Shown: positions 19,030 to 30,954, counted from the first letter of the stretch. The stretch: DNA of 38,907 bases from Saccoglossus kowalevskii (GCF_000003605.2 NW_003122914.1:1-38907); one strand, 5' to 3'. Notes: generated by a model not told the origin, from the letters alone. Program-made: numbers and translations.

Positions 19030-22000
19030 GTATGTCAGTATTAATCCAAGCTTTTGTTTTCTGAAATTTACAAAACAGTATGACATTCATATTGTAAGAA
19101 TTCATATAAATATGCAATGTGAGAGACCCTACATGCAGGGTTATAGCCAGAAAATAGAAAGTACCTATCTGTCTTTATCAAAATGAAAGATAGCATTCCC
19201 TGTAACCATGTATATATATTTGATGATTTATTTAGTGGTAATTTTCAATCCAAATTGGACAGGTTTGTAGAAATTTTGTCTGTCAAATAACATTTTATAC
19301 CTGTCTAAATTGTGTTGTGATTGTCTAAAATAACAGGTGCTACAAGCGTGCCATGGGAATCCAATAATGTTATAATATTATTAGTAGTGGAAAAAGTTTC
19401 ATACAAAGACATATTGTATAAAATAAATCCTGCAACTGTGTTGGTTTATATTTTGCAGGCACAGGTTGTTAACGAAGTACTTAATCTTATTTGTAAAACT
19501 AAAGAAAGTTTACAGCATCTGAGAGAAGTGGAGAAAGATTTGATACAGGAGGTGGAAGCAGGTAAATTTTATATATCCATATTTGTTTGCAAGGAGGTTA
19601 TAAGTCAAATGTCACCCCAAGTCTTAAGTGGGCCTAGTTTGGGGTCTAAACATAAAATGTGCATATATAACTACTGAATTAAATTGACATTGCACTCATA
19701 TCTGAAGAGTTTCTTGTCATTGCTATTACTATAAAATCTGTATTAGAAGCCCAAGCTTCTATTAAAATGGTACAATGCAACAAAAGGGATGCGGCTTCTA
19801 TTAGAGCATCTACACATATGAGAAATGGTGAATTTTTGGTTAGAGATTTACTTTTTTGAAATATTTATTGGCAGACTGACCACAAAATTCAAACAGATCA
19901 GACTACACAGTGGTAATGATTTATTAATATTAATCATGCATCTTTCGACGCTAACATTAATACATTAATGATTGTTAATAACTACAATAATCTCTAGCTT
20001 ACTTCAAAGTCAGTTTTAGAGAACATTTTTTATCTTTACTGTAAATGTACATGGCCTCTAGCAGTTAAGATTTTCGTCAGATAAAGTCTGTGCAAATTAA
20101 CTCAGACCTCAATAGCCTTGCAAAGTTGCTGGAAGGAATGTAGATTTCACCATGGACTTCAGTTACCTGTATTTTTTCTTTCAAAATTTAATTAGGGATT
20201 GGTATTGAGTCTGTGCTTCCACAGGTAACAAACTTCTCTCTGGGATTAATAAGAACATCCTCACACAGGAATATTTACTACCTTATACTAAAATATGTTT
20301 GGATAGTTAGGGTACTAATAAATTCCCACAGGGAGTGTTTCGCGATTTCTGCCTTGGCTTAATTATTTGCTGAGGGACGGCTTAGGTATGGCTCTGTAAC
20401 TAGCATCTCAACTTAAAAATGTTAAGTAATCAAACAAAAATGACATTGTACTAACATCCAAAAAGTTAGTTCAAGGTCTTCACTTTTTGTTAGCATAAAC
20501 ACGATTTGCTCCCTCGCTTATTATGACACCCTCAAATTGACTGATTTTCATTCCCCTCACAAGTCCACAATGATATATTCCTCTATTTTTTTGCTTGTTC
20601 ATTTGCTTTCAATAACGTTTCAGTGGCTGTCACTGTCGTATTTTGAGTCTTGCCGATAATATTTTGGTTCAAATTCACGTAGCTAATAATCACCGAGAAA
20701 ACTCAAACAAATTTTTCACTAACATACCGGAAGTTGTTGTGTCGTAATATTGAATTTTTCCGACAACTCTTATACAACATTTAAATCTTAGTAGGGAAAA
20801 TTCACTCGCATTAAATTGCGTTCACCATGCTAGGCAATCAAAAAATGTATTTGCACTAAAGTACGTTCAAGATCTGTTCTTTCTCATAGCATAAACACTG
20901 GTTTTACCCTCGCTTAGCCAGACTTTTATTATCCCTTGTTTCGCAAACCCTGCCGAATGAACAGGAGCCGAAAATGAAATAAAAATATAATTTCTCGTGC
21001 CCGCCGACTTCTAAGTGCAAAAAATTGCTAAAAAAAACTTATTTTTATCTTTATTTTTTTTCGCCCGCCGCATAACAAACCCAAGTTGCATTTTCGTGGG
21101 AGTATCATGATCAAAGTACCAAAGTCTCATGCAGATGAGAAACAAGGTTATACATGGAATACCATTTTATTTCATTTCATCTCTCCTATCAATGATCTTA
21201 CTTACAATTTTTTGAGAATCACACAAATCTAATGGAAAAAAAGAATTAATTTTTTTTTTTTTGCCCTCCTCAAAAAAATTGCCTTATAAAAACTTGAGAA
21301 ACAAGAAATAAAAAAAGTCTGGCCTTACTAAAATTAAAATATGATTGGGGTCACCGTCACTGTAGCTATCGCTGCTGTAAATCTTGATTATAATTCTCGT
21401 CCAAATAATTCACGTCCCAAATTTTGGTTCCCTGGCGCCTCTAATAAATAAGCTTTATTACAGCTGGGCTGAATCAATGATATACTAGTATCACCCAAAA
21501 AATGGATGATTGGGCAAAAAGCCATTTACGCTAAATTTTGATTCCTCGGGTGCCTCTAATAAATAACCTATCTAAGCGCTGGGCTGAATCTTTCATATCG
21601 CCAAATAAACATGGAAGAATGGGTGAACATTCGGTGTGATATTGCATTGTATTGTGTTTTTAGAGTCCCTCAATTTTGTTTCAAAGTCCGCAGTCACACG
21701 GAGATAACCAGAAAATTGAAAACTTCATCGCAACGTTTTCGGATTCCCTCAAACTTGTTTTGACCTTTGTTACCTATTCCCACATCAGAGTGAATTACAG
21801 CATTAAATATTTGTTCCCCGGGATTCTTCACTGGTATTTTTACTCAGAAACGCAAGAGCCATAAGACTTGATTTCCAAGGACATAGGTTGTTTGGATTGA
21901 ACGATTTCTGTTGTTTCAAGTTTGTTGTATGCCTAGAAACTTGGCAATATTGTTATTTTGGTGAATATATAGAACATGTCCTATTCAAATAAAAGATTTT

Positions 22001-25000
22001 GATATGCTAAATGAACAACTTGTACTGGCATGTCTCCAGTATAAAAAGTCCTCTAGTCTCCGAAATTTGACAATGGCACTAGCCCAAAATAACTTCCTTT
22101 AAAAACACACTCTCAAACTTGACAACATTTAGTATTGTTTATTTCTATGCAATTGTGATTCTTAATTTCTATGTGTAACATATCACTGGTATGGACAGCG
22201 ACGGCTGACAGACTATTTTGATTCTGTAAACTTTCTTTACACGGGCAACTGACTTTTATCTTTTTGTTACCATTCTGACTTTTTCTCGGTCGAATTTTAC
22301 ACTGATAAATAAGTATTAAGTAAGTAAACGAGCCGGTGCATAGTCAACATGAGACTATGGATAACAGGTAGGCCCTGAAGGTAGCGTCAACATACAGCAT
22401 TAATGGGCAAGTGACAATCCCTTTTTAGCTCCCCTGTCGAGGAAGTCCAGCGGAGCTTATAGTATTACTGATTGTCCGCCGTCGTCAACTTTACATTTTC
22501 GACTTCTTCTTAAGAATCACAAACTGTATAGCTATGAAACTTTCTAGGTAGGTACCTCTCAGATTTGTTCATTCGTGTGGATATGTTCAATTGTCTTATT
22601 TATAGCGAATATTTTTGTCATTTTTGGTAAAAAATGCTATTTTCGACTTGTTCTTGAAAACCCCTAGCCCAAATGCTTTGATACTTGGTATGTAGGTACC
22701 TTGGGTGAACCTCTCTCAGATTTGTTCATTTCATGATGATATCTTCATTTCTTTAATTTTGATGAATATTTTTTCCATTTTTGGTAAAAAATTATATTTT
22801 CGACTTCTCCTTGAAAACTGCTAGTCTGATTGCTTTGATATTGTATATGTAGGTACATCAGGTGGATGTCTGTCAGATTTGTTGATTTTGTGACATCTTC
22901 AATTCTTTAATTTTGATGAATATTTTTTGTAATTTTTGGTAAAAAGTGATATTTTCGACTTCTTGTTAAAAACCTGAAGTCTAATTGCTTTGATATTACA
23001 TATCTAGGTACTCTTTCAGATTTGTTCATTTTGTGATGATATCTTTAATTCTCTAATTTTGATGAATATTTTTTGTCATTTTTGGTAAAAAGTTATATTT
23101 TCGACTTCTTGTTAAAAACCAAAAGTCCAATTGCTTTGATATTAAATATCTAGGTACTACATGTGGACCTCTCTCAGATTTGTTCATTTTGTGATGATAT
23201 CTTTAATTCTCTAATTTTCATAAATATTGGATTTTGGATTACCGATAGTTAAAATTTTGCCAACATGTGACATTATATATAACTGGTGGATGGAATTACC
23301 AAGCCATTTTTATGAAATAGTGAACAAATATTTTCGTAACACACACTAACCGTGAAATACACCCATCATTGTCGCTGATGGAATATTTTATATTGCAATT
23401 TCTTAATTTCATTTTGTTTTATTGCAACACATTAGTGACCCCTCCCTAAATCGCGGGTGTCGGGATCCAAGCAAAAACGCAACATATCGGGGTTTGTTAG
23501 AGTGGGATTCATGCGTTGAAAATGGATAAATAGCACATATACACACATAGAGCTATATCAAGGGCAGTATGTAAGTATGTAAAGTCGCGATTTGTCGCGT
23601 CTGACACCTTTCAACACCTTGAGTCAGGCGGCTGTCACCCTTTGTATCTCAGTAATTGACAGACAGTAAGTGTTTAGTTGTCTCCTCCAGCTTTGTTACG
23701 GCCAATTAAATACAAGATGCAACGAAACATTAGTTCTTTTACTTACTGGGATGTAACTTTTACTTACTTCTGTTACATCCGAGTTAACGTATACAAATTT
23801 TATAGCTTACAAAATATTTGTAGACTATTGTCAAGTAATATGAGAGGGTGCACTAGAAACTAGCTAGGATATATACATCCCAGTTAACGTATACGCATTC
23901 GTACTACCTTATACTAAAATATGAAGTTACCACTAATTCTCATTAAGGTGTATCATTTATGCATATAACTACATATCTCATATACCGGTACTTTGTATCA
24001 GTTAAATTATACATGGTATTCCCAGATTAACACCAGTTGTTAATGGCACATACAACATTGGATTCTCAACTCCGATGGAAAGTCTTAAGTTTCTGCCACT
24101 CACGGCGAAAGCCAATCAGTGCTAAGCCAATCATTGCGAAGCTACTAGTTACTTATGGTTAAATATAAATATCTCTCAAAAATAAAATTGTATGTTATTT
24201 ACACCTAACTTTGCAGATCATGGTATCATAAATTATATAATAATGATGATGGCAAATAAAATGTATTTGCTTACCCACAATGCACCATTTCTGTGACAAA
24301 TATAATATCACATATCTCTCAAAAATAAAATTCTATGTTACTTAAACATAACTTTGCAGATCACAGTTTTAAAAATTACATAATAATATAATAATGAGAA
24401 ATAAGTCATACAATAACAATAACAAATTTCATTTGTTTACCCACAATGCACCCTTCTTCACATATATATCTACCAAAAAAAATTCTACTTTAACTAATTT
24501 TGCAGATCATGATGTCAAAAATTACATAGCGATAAGAAATAATTCATACAATAATAAACAAAGTGCCAGTGTGCTTACGTATAATGCACCATTCTCATGA
24601 ATGTATTTTTTATTTGGCCCACAGGAAGAAAATTTGGAAAGAAGAAATCAGAGGAGCCTAATTCTCGATCATGTGATGTTTTCTCTAGAAAGAGACCTCT
24701 TGAAGTTTCAGTTTCAAATGTACCTTTAGTGGACCAGAAAAACAGCAAGGTATTTATTTTCAGGTTTAACAAGTATATACATGTATGTACCATCCTTCTG
24801 TAATCACAAGTTATGGCACTAGATAGATGAAGTGATAAAACACAGACAACACACAAATCAAAGTATTTATAGATGTTGATGGTGGGGCAAATTCAATAAA
24901 AATGTTATATACTTGGAACGTTAGCTCACAGGTGCACTTTTGTCTGAAACAAGGACAAGGTTTTGTCTCTGAAGTGTGCATCTGTGTGTCCATCCATGCA

Positions 25001-28000
25001 TGCGTTTGATTATCTCGAACACCCCTGAAGAACTCTTTTCAAACCTCAAACATACTTAATACCTTAACTGATACATATAGCATGCAATGAATTCATGATT
25101 TGGTCAAAGACAGTTATCTGACGGCACTTTTTTTTAAATCACTAAATATAGCTATTTGACATGTCCAAAACCATATCTCAGGCATGTGTTGGCCGATGAC
25201 AGGCCATTTTGTTTTTGACAAGTACTATTTTAGACATATATCTTGTACTTGCTATGTGCTATTCAATTCAAATATTATACATAAACATCCTTTCAAAGAT
25301 GGCCAACTGCTGATTTTAGTTGTAAAAAAACACTAAAATCAGGTATATTTACATGTCTAGAATCCTATTTCAGGCTTGTGTAAATTCAACTTCAAATTGT
25401 AGTCTAGACTGACATGTACCGGTATATCTTGTACTGCCTTCAAGCAATGCAGTTTATACCTATAAATTGTCCATCATGGCGCATACGGATAATGTTGTCA
25501 TCTGATCAAAAATGGCCGACTGCTGACTGCTAGATCTTGGGCTTTAATTGTTGATTTACTTCAAACATGGTCGACAGAAATACCATTATGGGTAGTTAAT
25601 TGATGCATGTCAATTTGCAAATTCATTTTTAGATGGCCTGACTGGTGGCCATTTTCCCTTTGACAAGTTGTATACCAGACAGGTATATCTTGTACTGGCT
25701 TCAAGCAATGCGCTTCAAAATTTATACCTACAAATTGTCCATTGTGGCATATTCAATAATGTTGTCATCTGATCAAAAACAGCCGACTGCTCACTTTGCT
25801 AGTTGGGTCAGGTCGTATCTCCCATGGTGCAGTGAGACTTCCTGTGACCCCTGACCAGTTTTATCGTTGTGTAGTTTGTTTACAAAGTTCTTGTTTCGCA
25901 TACAACATGTATCGTTTTTGGGGGATATACCCTCCATCAAAGAAACATAAGTCAAGCATTGACTGTGAATTGCGGCAAATAAGAGTATGACCATTCCAAA
26001 TGTACATGTTAAATCATTCCAAGCTGGAAGACCGAGTTCAAGGAATGGCTGGTCACCGATTACGGTGTATTGCTGTTTCTGCCGGGCTATTTATGGGCCA
26101 TTATCAAACCACAAAATACCAGACAAACTCAGTAATCAGGGATCGTTTGATTAGATTCTGACTATGGTTCAGATTTTTCTCATCTAGCTGAGAGCAATAG
26201 TGACACAGACGTCTGATATACATGTACACCATGTTCTGAATATGCATGTTTTCTACAGCTACTTTGTTGTTAAAATAAACCATGCATAGTATATTGTATA
26301 CAACTTGTGTGTGTGCGAAAATAATTGTGCGGGACTGGTAACAATTTAGCAGGGCTTGTAACTTTTGAAAGGTACCAGAATTTGAAAGTTACCATATACA
26401 CCATTAGACGGATTTAAATGGAACTTGGTACATAGATGTTCTTGGATAATAGACAGTACTGACTAGTTTTGGTTTAAACCTTGTGCATATTAATCATCCA
26501 ATTAGCCAATGATTAGCCAATTTTAAGCATTTTCACTCGTTTCTCAAGTACTATTCAACAGATTTTAATGATACATGGTACATAAACACTCTAGGATAAT
26601 ACTCAGACCTGATAAAATCATATGCATGTTTAGTTTAGGGTTAAATTTTGAACTTACTAATTATCTAATTTGCACATACATGTAGGTGCTTTTAAATAAT
26701 CCACAGATCTGTTTACTTCAAGGTTAAAATCCATGCATACTAATTACCTGTTATTAGTTTTATATGTGTTTCCTAATATTCATAACTTCAAAGTACTATT
26801 AAAGTACTGTTGCAGATAGGGACATGCAACTGGTGCTATAATTTTGTGGTCTGACAAGATATATAACCAAAATATTAAGTCATATATGGTCATTATTTCA
26901 TTAAATACAATGTATTTATAATTGATAAACTATAGTTACTTGGACCACCCTGATTATTTTGTCTATTAAAAACACATATGCCTGCTGTAAAAATAAAGGA
27001 TAAGGATAAGTCTATGGTCAAAATAAGACGTATTTCAATGATTTTGCATTCAATAATTACAATGCTTTATGTGTAATGAAGATGTGCTTCTAATATAGTA
27101 ATAAATGCAGTATTCCTTAATTGTTTTTCATGCCTCCAATACCAGCACACGGGAGTTCTTTATAATATTTTCTTAAAAAGGAAGTAACCATTACTGGAGG
27201 CTGATGCATGTCACATTAAATGTAAACTTATCATGCTGGCTGACTCACCCATCTATCAGGTCACTCAAGTTCTGCAACATATGTTTTGTTGCTATTCTTG
27301 AACTTATAAAATGGTCACTATGTGCATGCAGCACTAGAAGCTAAATTATCTTCAAATGTGTATAGTTTTGAAAATGAACACAAATAAATTATGTGCTTTG
27401 ATCATTTAATGAGTCCACAATGATGAATAGAACCCTTTATCCTAATAATTTGTGCTATGACATTTGTTTTCTTGCTATAAACATGATATTATTCATTGTC
27501 ATGAGCATAACTCTATAGTGATGTATACCATGAGATATAGGTTTTCACATATTCCATGTACGCAACCAAAACTACTCATATTACTCACTTTATAACAATC
27601 AAAAAACATAATATCTTTATGGTCTTTAAAATTAAGTACGCAAGAGGGACTGTGCATTGCAAAATACTTTGTGTGATCAAAATGAAAAACTGACAGCCAA
27701 TTTTTTCTTACTATGTACTTATCGGCTAACTGCTTGCAGTAAATCTCACTAAATGCTATTGGCAGCCATAAAATCCTGATACTACAATTTGATCACTGCT
27801 GTTTGTCAGAGATGACTTGATTTTACTCAACTTTGCAATGACAGTACATAGTACTATTTTGCATATACGTATAAACATATTTTTGTTATGATTGTTTATT
27901 TCACACCATCTGTGTTCAAAAACAGTGAATATCTACGGTTTTTGACTCCCGTGTGCGAAGCACAAAAAGGGAGTCTTTGCAGTTAGTGTGTCTGTCTGTG

Positions 28001-30951
28001 TGTCTGTGTGTGTGTGTCTGTTCCACTGATATCTCAAGAACCATACATTGATTTTTGATGAAATTTAGTGCATAGATGCTCTGGGCCAATGCGCAGATTT
28101 TATCAGGTTTTGGTAAAAAGCCATGCATATTAATTACATAATTTGCATGATAATTAGCTGATTTCTAGCTGTTCCATGACTGTTCCACTGATATCTAGAG
28201 AACCACTCATTGGATTTTAATAAAACTTGGCACATAGATGCTCCAAACTAATGCACAGATTTGATTAGTTTTGGGTAAAAATCTATGCAATATTAATTAC
28301 CTAATTTGTATAATGATTAATCAATTTTCGGCTTTTCCACTGATATCTCAAGTACTAATCATCACATTTCAATAAAACTTGCTACATAGATCTTCTAGGA
28401 CTATGCAGAGACCTGATTAGTTTTAATTGGATATTAATTACCTAATTTGCGTAATGTTCCAATGATATATAAAAAACTACGAATCGGATTTTAATGAAAG
28501 TTTTAAAGAGAACTATGCAGAGACCCAATTAGTTTTTGGTAAATATTTATGCTTATTAATCACCTAATTAACATAATTAATTAACACTGATATCTCAATT
28601 ACTGATCATCACATTTGAATAAAATTTGGTACATAAATGCTCTAGGACAATAGACAGGCCTGATTAATTTTGGGTTAAAATTTGTTCATAATAATTCTCT
28701 AATTAGGATAATAATTCATAATTTTCTTTTGTTCTGTTCATATTAGTTACATGTACCTGATTTACATAATTAGTTTTCAGCTTTTCCATCAATATTTCAT
28801 GTACAAGTAATTTTGAATTAATTTTTAATGTGTCTTCAATACTCTCAGCACACGTTAGTTCTTTCTAAGCTTTCTTTGATTATTATTTATAAGTTAAATA
28901 ATTGCCATAATACACAAAGTTATATCTAATACTTATATATTAACATTGGCATATTCTTAGTTTCTATAACATATATGAGACGTAAATGAAAAACAAAATT
29001 ATACAATTATTTTGATTTGTCTGTTTTTTCATCACTTCATGCCATGAAAAACAGCTAATTGTGTTGGATTTATGATCCTTGTCTTTCATGCTCTGTAATG
29101 AATGATTTCCCCATTAGCAGAATTTTATTTATTGTGCTCTACCTGCCAGTATTTTATGAATTATTTCAAAAATCTTTGCTCCCTACAGTTTGCATCATTC
29201 TTCTTATCCGACATATACTACCAAGCTTCTCAATTTGCCAGTAAATAAATGGTTATTTGTGTAACAGAATTTATACCTCATTTCAGGGATTTGCTGTGTT
29301 TTACATTAATATGATGCTATTGCCAAGATGGTGCAAAGTATGCATGACTGAGTGCATACTTTGCAGTGTACTTGAATAATCTTATTACTATAGATCTTTT
29401 TGATCCAACTGATTCGTGTAGGATTAGGCGAAAAAAAAAATTGTTTTGTTGCTCTCAGCGACCAACGGAAAAATATGAAATATCGGGTCGCTTTTTTTTT
29501 TTTTAATAGGCCCAAATATTAAAACTCACCATTTAAAGCAGTAAAAAGGTCTTTTCTCTAAAAATTAACGATCCTGGATCGTTGTTTGATCCCCAGGGTC
29601 CTTGTGAGGATAAGTGTTGACTTTTAACCTTGGACGTGTACAGCAAGCTGTTGCCCAGGGGCAGCAATAGCATTAGCTGAAGGAAGAGCGGAGGACAGTG
29701 TTGTTTAAGGAAAAGACCAAAACAATGTGCTGATGGAAATAAAAATATACAAAAGACTGAAAGAAACACTTTGATTTTTTCGTTTAATGTCTATCATGCG
29801 TTTGTTTGATTCCCATATACCTCGGCTATTTTCGATACCCTTCGATTTCACAAGTTTAAAAAAAATCGAACTGACTGTGTCGTGGATGCTTATCCATTTG
29901 TGTTTTTCCTCATTGATTCATATTTGTTGTTGTTTATTCAGTTTTATTCTTTCGTATTCGTAATTTAGTGACATTATTAGACTATATTTACTGTATCTTT
30001 TCGTCCTATTTAATACAATTCCAAGCTATATTAGCTGAGATACAACAATTGAAAGTTGTTACATGCCTGAAACTACTAGTATACCTGTAATGCATGTATC
30101 TCTATTATACATTAACACAGATTCATTTTATACAAGCCAATTAATAATAATCAATAGACAGCACGAACGCAATAGGAATCAGTTGCAAGGTCGATTTTAA
30201 GCTGATGTGCCAATATTGAAAACCAATCACTGTGTTTCCCTCCTATTTTAATCCATCGGTGTGAATCCTGCTCAACCCTATAAAAAGGGCATTCTATCGT
30301 GTATTCATCAGTTGCCTTCTTGTTACATTGTAGTTTCTTTGTTGTAACATTGCCATAATAAACAGTGTATTGTTTAAATGTACATTACGCTTCCTTTCTT
30401 GTAACTCTACGATCCAATGCATGCAGTTTGAACCTGATCGAATGTGAGCGAATATCAACCACAGACTGACCCAATTTTTCAATTTTCCGACTTGAGGGCA
30501 ACATAAGTTTTTTTGGGTTATGCCCAGCTAACTAAGTAAAACAGTGAAGATTATTTGAACTCTCTCTTTATAAACTTCTGCCATATTGGAAACACCATAT
30601 ATAATCATTTCATATTTGGACTTCGCATTTCGTAATATTATACAAATTATCGCAAATACCCCATGCAATACTGCAAAATAGGCTCACACTGTAACTTATG
30701 GTGATACAGTGACAGATGGGTAAATTTATGGAAATCATCAGCATTGCTAACTAAATGCACTGGTTTGTGATCACCTGTTCCACTTGATTCCACTTGAAGC
30801 ATAAAACGTTTCTATCATCTCTATAACAAGATACATGTATATTTCTGTAAAAGTGTCATGTACCGTTTTATTTCAGTATATATCAAAGCCAAGTGGCAGT
30901 GGAAGATGTGCAAAAAGAAGTCTTAAAAAGCCTGCAAACCACGAAGAGTAA
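18910..30951 (+). CDS. Unrecognised small basic coiled-coil protein, 4-exon gene
   Basis: Joining 18910-19029, 19459-19561, 24625-24749 and 30877-30951 gives a 423-base frame, 140 residues plus TAA. Each junction is GT-AG and phases agree (0, 1, 0), which is hard to get by chance. Residues 1-40 are polar and lysine-rich (from METPGPSND). Residues 41-74 form a likely coiled coil with hydrophobic a/d positions at V44, V47, I51, L58, L61, L68 and V72. Residues 76-99 carry nuclear-localisation-like clusters RKFGKKK and SRKRP. The C-terminus is basic (GRCAKRSLKKP) and ends NHEE. I do not recognise the family; a nuclear or chromatin-associated role is inference from composition only. Extra exons in the 5-6 kb introns or upstream of exon 1 cannot be excluded. 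AATAAA at 31245-31250 could end the transcript. Confidence 0.7.
19459..19561 (+). CDS. Unknown coiled-coil gene, coding exon 2 (coiled coil)
   Basis: A TATATTTTGCAG acceptor and a GTAAAT donor flank 103 bases, entering in phase 0 and leaving in phase 1. The exon encodes VVNEVLNLICKTKESLQHL followed by REVEKDLIQEVEA, a good 3-4 heptad pattern over about 30 residues. This is the most protein-like exon of the gene. Confidence 0.75.
19562..20643. other. Start of intron 2 of the unknown coiled-coil gene
   Basis: AT-rich sequence without a supported exon, RNA gene or clear repeat. Confidence 0.5.
20917..21323. mobile_element. 407-bp miniature inverted-repeat transposon (MITE)
   Basis: The ends are inverted repeats of about 30 bases. 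The left end begins GCCAGACTTTTATTATCCCT and continues TGTTTCGCAA; the right end, reverse-complemented, begins GCCAGACTTTTTTTATTTCT and continues TGTTTCTCAA. CTTA flanks both sides (20913-20916 and 21324-21327), a likely 4-base target duplication. Arm B of the duplicated segment has the unoccupied site (CTCA at 32643-32646). There is no open frame, so it would move only with a transposase supplied elsewhere. Confidence 0.85.
22427..23225. mobile_element. Hairpin-headed element with ~150-bp internal repeats
   Basis: It starts with a stem AGCTCC (22427-22432) / GGAGCT (22452-22457). About five degenerate tandem units follow, marked by TTTTCGACTT at about 22501, 22645, 22802, 22957 and 23103 (144-157 bases apart). 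Each contains TCAGATTTGTTCATT and AATTTTGATGAATATTTTTT. Arm B of the duplicated segment lacks it, which supports insertion or expansion after duplication. The right end is approximate and no terminal inverted repeat is seen. Confidence 0.65.
24171..24600. repeat. Triplicated ~145-bp repeat abutting exon 3
   Basis: Three copies start near 24171, 24314 and 24467 with ATCTCTCAAAAATAAAAT or a variant. They share ACTTTGCAGATCA, TACATAATAAT-like text and TTTACCCACAATGCACC. Every copy carries a TTTGCAG trinucleotide context resembling a 3' splice site. The array ends about 25 bases before the exon 3 acceptor at 24624. Confidence 0.85.
24625..24749 (+). CDS. Unknown coiled-coil gene, coding exon 3 (basic, NLS-like)
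   Basis: A TTTGGCCCACAG acceptor and a GTATTT donor flank 125 bases, entering in phase 1 and leaving in phase 0. The exon encodes RKFGKKKSEEPNSRSCDVF, then SRKRPLEVSVSNVPLV. It begins about 25 bases after a triplicated ~145-bp repeat (24171-24600). Confidence 0.7.
24750..26310. repeat. Intron 3 with a duplicated ~110-bp phrase and decayed repeats
   Basis: 25424-25530 and 25685-25797 are copies about 261 bases apart, sharing TATCTTGTACTG, TTCAAGCAATGC, AAATTGTCCAT, ATAATGTTGTCATCTGATCA and CCGACTGCT. The stretch belongs with the ATGCCTTG/TTCAAAC-type dispersed repeats. No exon is supported. Confidence 0.6.
26330..26810. repeat. Headless copy of the hairpin-headed repeat family
   Basis: Phrases such as CAGATTTTAATGATACATGG, TACATAAACACTCTAGGATA and CATATTAATCATCCAATTAG are close variants of the units in 27944-28740. 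No hairpin head is visible. Confidence 0.55.
26811..27940. other. AT-rich intron sequence
   Basis: Nothing beyond AT-rich unique sequence is supported here. Confidence 0.5.
27944..28740. mobile_element. Second hairpin-headed element with ~120-160-bp internal repeats
   Basis: The head is a nested hairpin: GACTCCC (27944-27950) pairs with GGGAGTC (27969-27975), and inside it TGTGC-GAA-GCACA forms a tight second stem. A TGTCTG/TGTG microsatellite (27987-28022) follows, then degenerate units beginning CCACTGATATCTCAAGAACC near 28022, 28184, 28337, 28457 and 28587. Each contains GGTACATAGATGCTCTAGGA and GCATATTAATTACCTAATTT variants. The architecture matches the element at 22427. The right end is approximate. 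Confidence 0.65.
28741..30056. other. AT-rich intron sequence with simple repeats
   Basis: No exon is supported. 29425-29510 contains opposed poly-A and poly-T tracts around a GTTGCTCTCAGCGACCAACG phrase, possibly the core of another small inverted-repeat element, but I could not define its ends. Confidence 0.4.
30057..30405 (+). promoter_or_regulatory. Promoter-like module (CCAAT, TATA, initiator, AATAAA), possible solo LTR
   Basis: CCAAT (30223-30227), TATAAAAAG (30279-30287) and an initiator-like TCAGTT (30308-30313, A 31 bases after the TATA start) have textbook spacing, followed by AATAAA at about 30357-30362. Promoter plus poly(A) signal in ~350 bases recalls an LTR. TGTTACA at 30057 and GTAACA or GTAAC at 30344-30349 or 30400-30404 could be its inverted ends. 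I found no matching target duplication, partner LTR or primer-binding site. It lies about 570 bases before the unknown gene's last exon. Confidence 0.4.
30877..30951 (+). CDS. Unknown coiled-coil gene, terminal coding exon 4
   Basis: A TTTTATTTCAG acceptor is followed in phase 0 by 24 codons and TAA. The exon encodes YISKPSGSGRCAKRSLKK and ends PANHEE. The strong acceptor and correct phase support it, but the exon is short. Confidence 0.65.
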   Translation, partial: YISKPSGSGRCAKRSLKKPANHEE

Positions 30952-30954
30952 TAT

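Larger units (their letters stand above)
20644..24150. repeat. Duplicated segment, arm A (within intron 2)
   Basis: From TGAGTCTTGCCGATAA onward this stretch is collinear with 32389-34765. Shared landmarks include TTCACTCGCATTAAATTGCG, CTATCTAAGCGCTGG, TATCGCCAAATAAA, GGACAGCGACGGCTGACAGA, GTGTCGGGATCCAAGCAAAA and GTGTATCATTTATGCATATA. Arm A is longer because it holds two insertions absent from arm B: the 407-bp miniature transposon and the hairpin-headed element. Inside each arm a ~110-bp phrase (CTCTAATAAATA...GGGCTGAATC) is itself doubled. No protein frame is shared by the arms. Confidence 0.9.

Noticed and set aside
24575-24856. Minus-strand frame of 93 codons over exon 3 of the unknown gene
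   Set aside because: It is the shadow of the plus-strand exon; only the plus strand has phase-matched splice sites.
29306-29769. Minus-strand frames with lysine-rich or hydrophobic products
   Set aside because: Driven by poly-A/poly-T tracts; no domain or splice support.
30877-30951. Basic C-terminus (GRCAKRSLKKP) as a shugoshin C-terminal motif
   Set aside because: Only a loose basic resemblance. The motif's tyrosine-centred core is absent, and the protein is far shorter than shugoshins.
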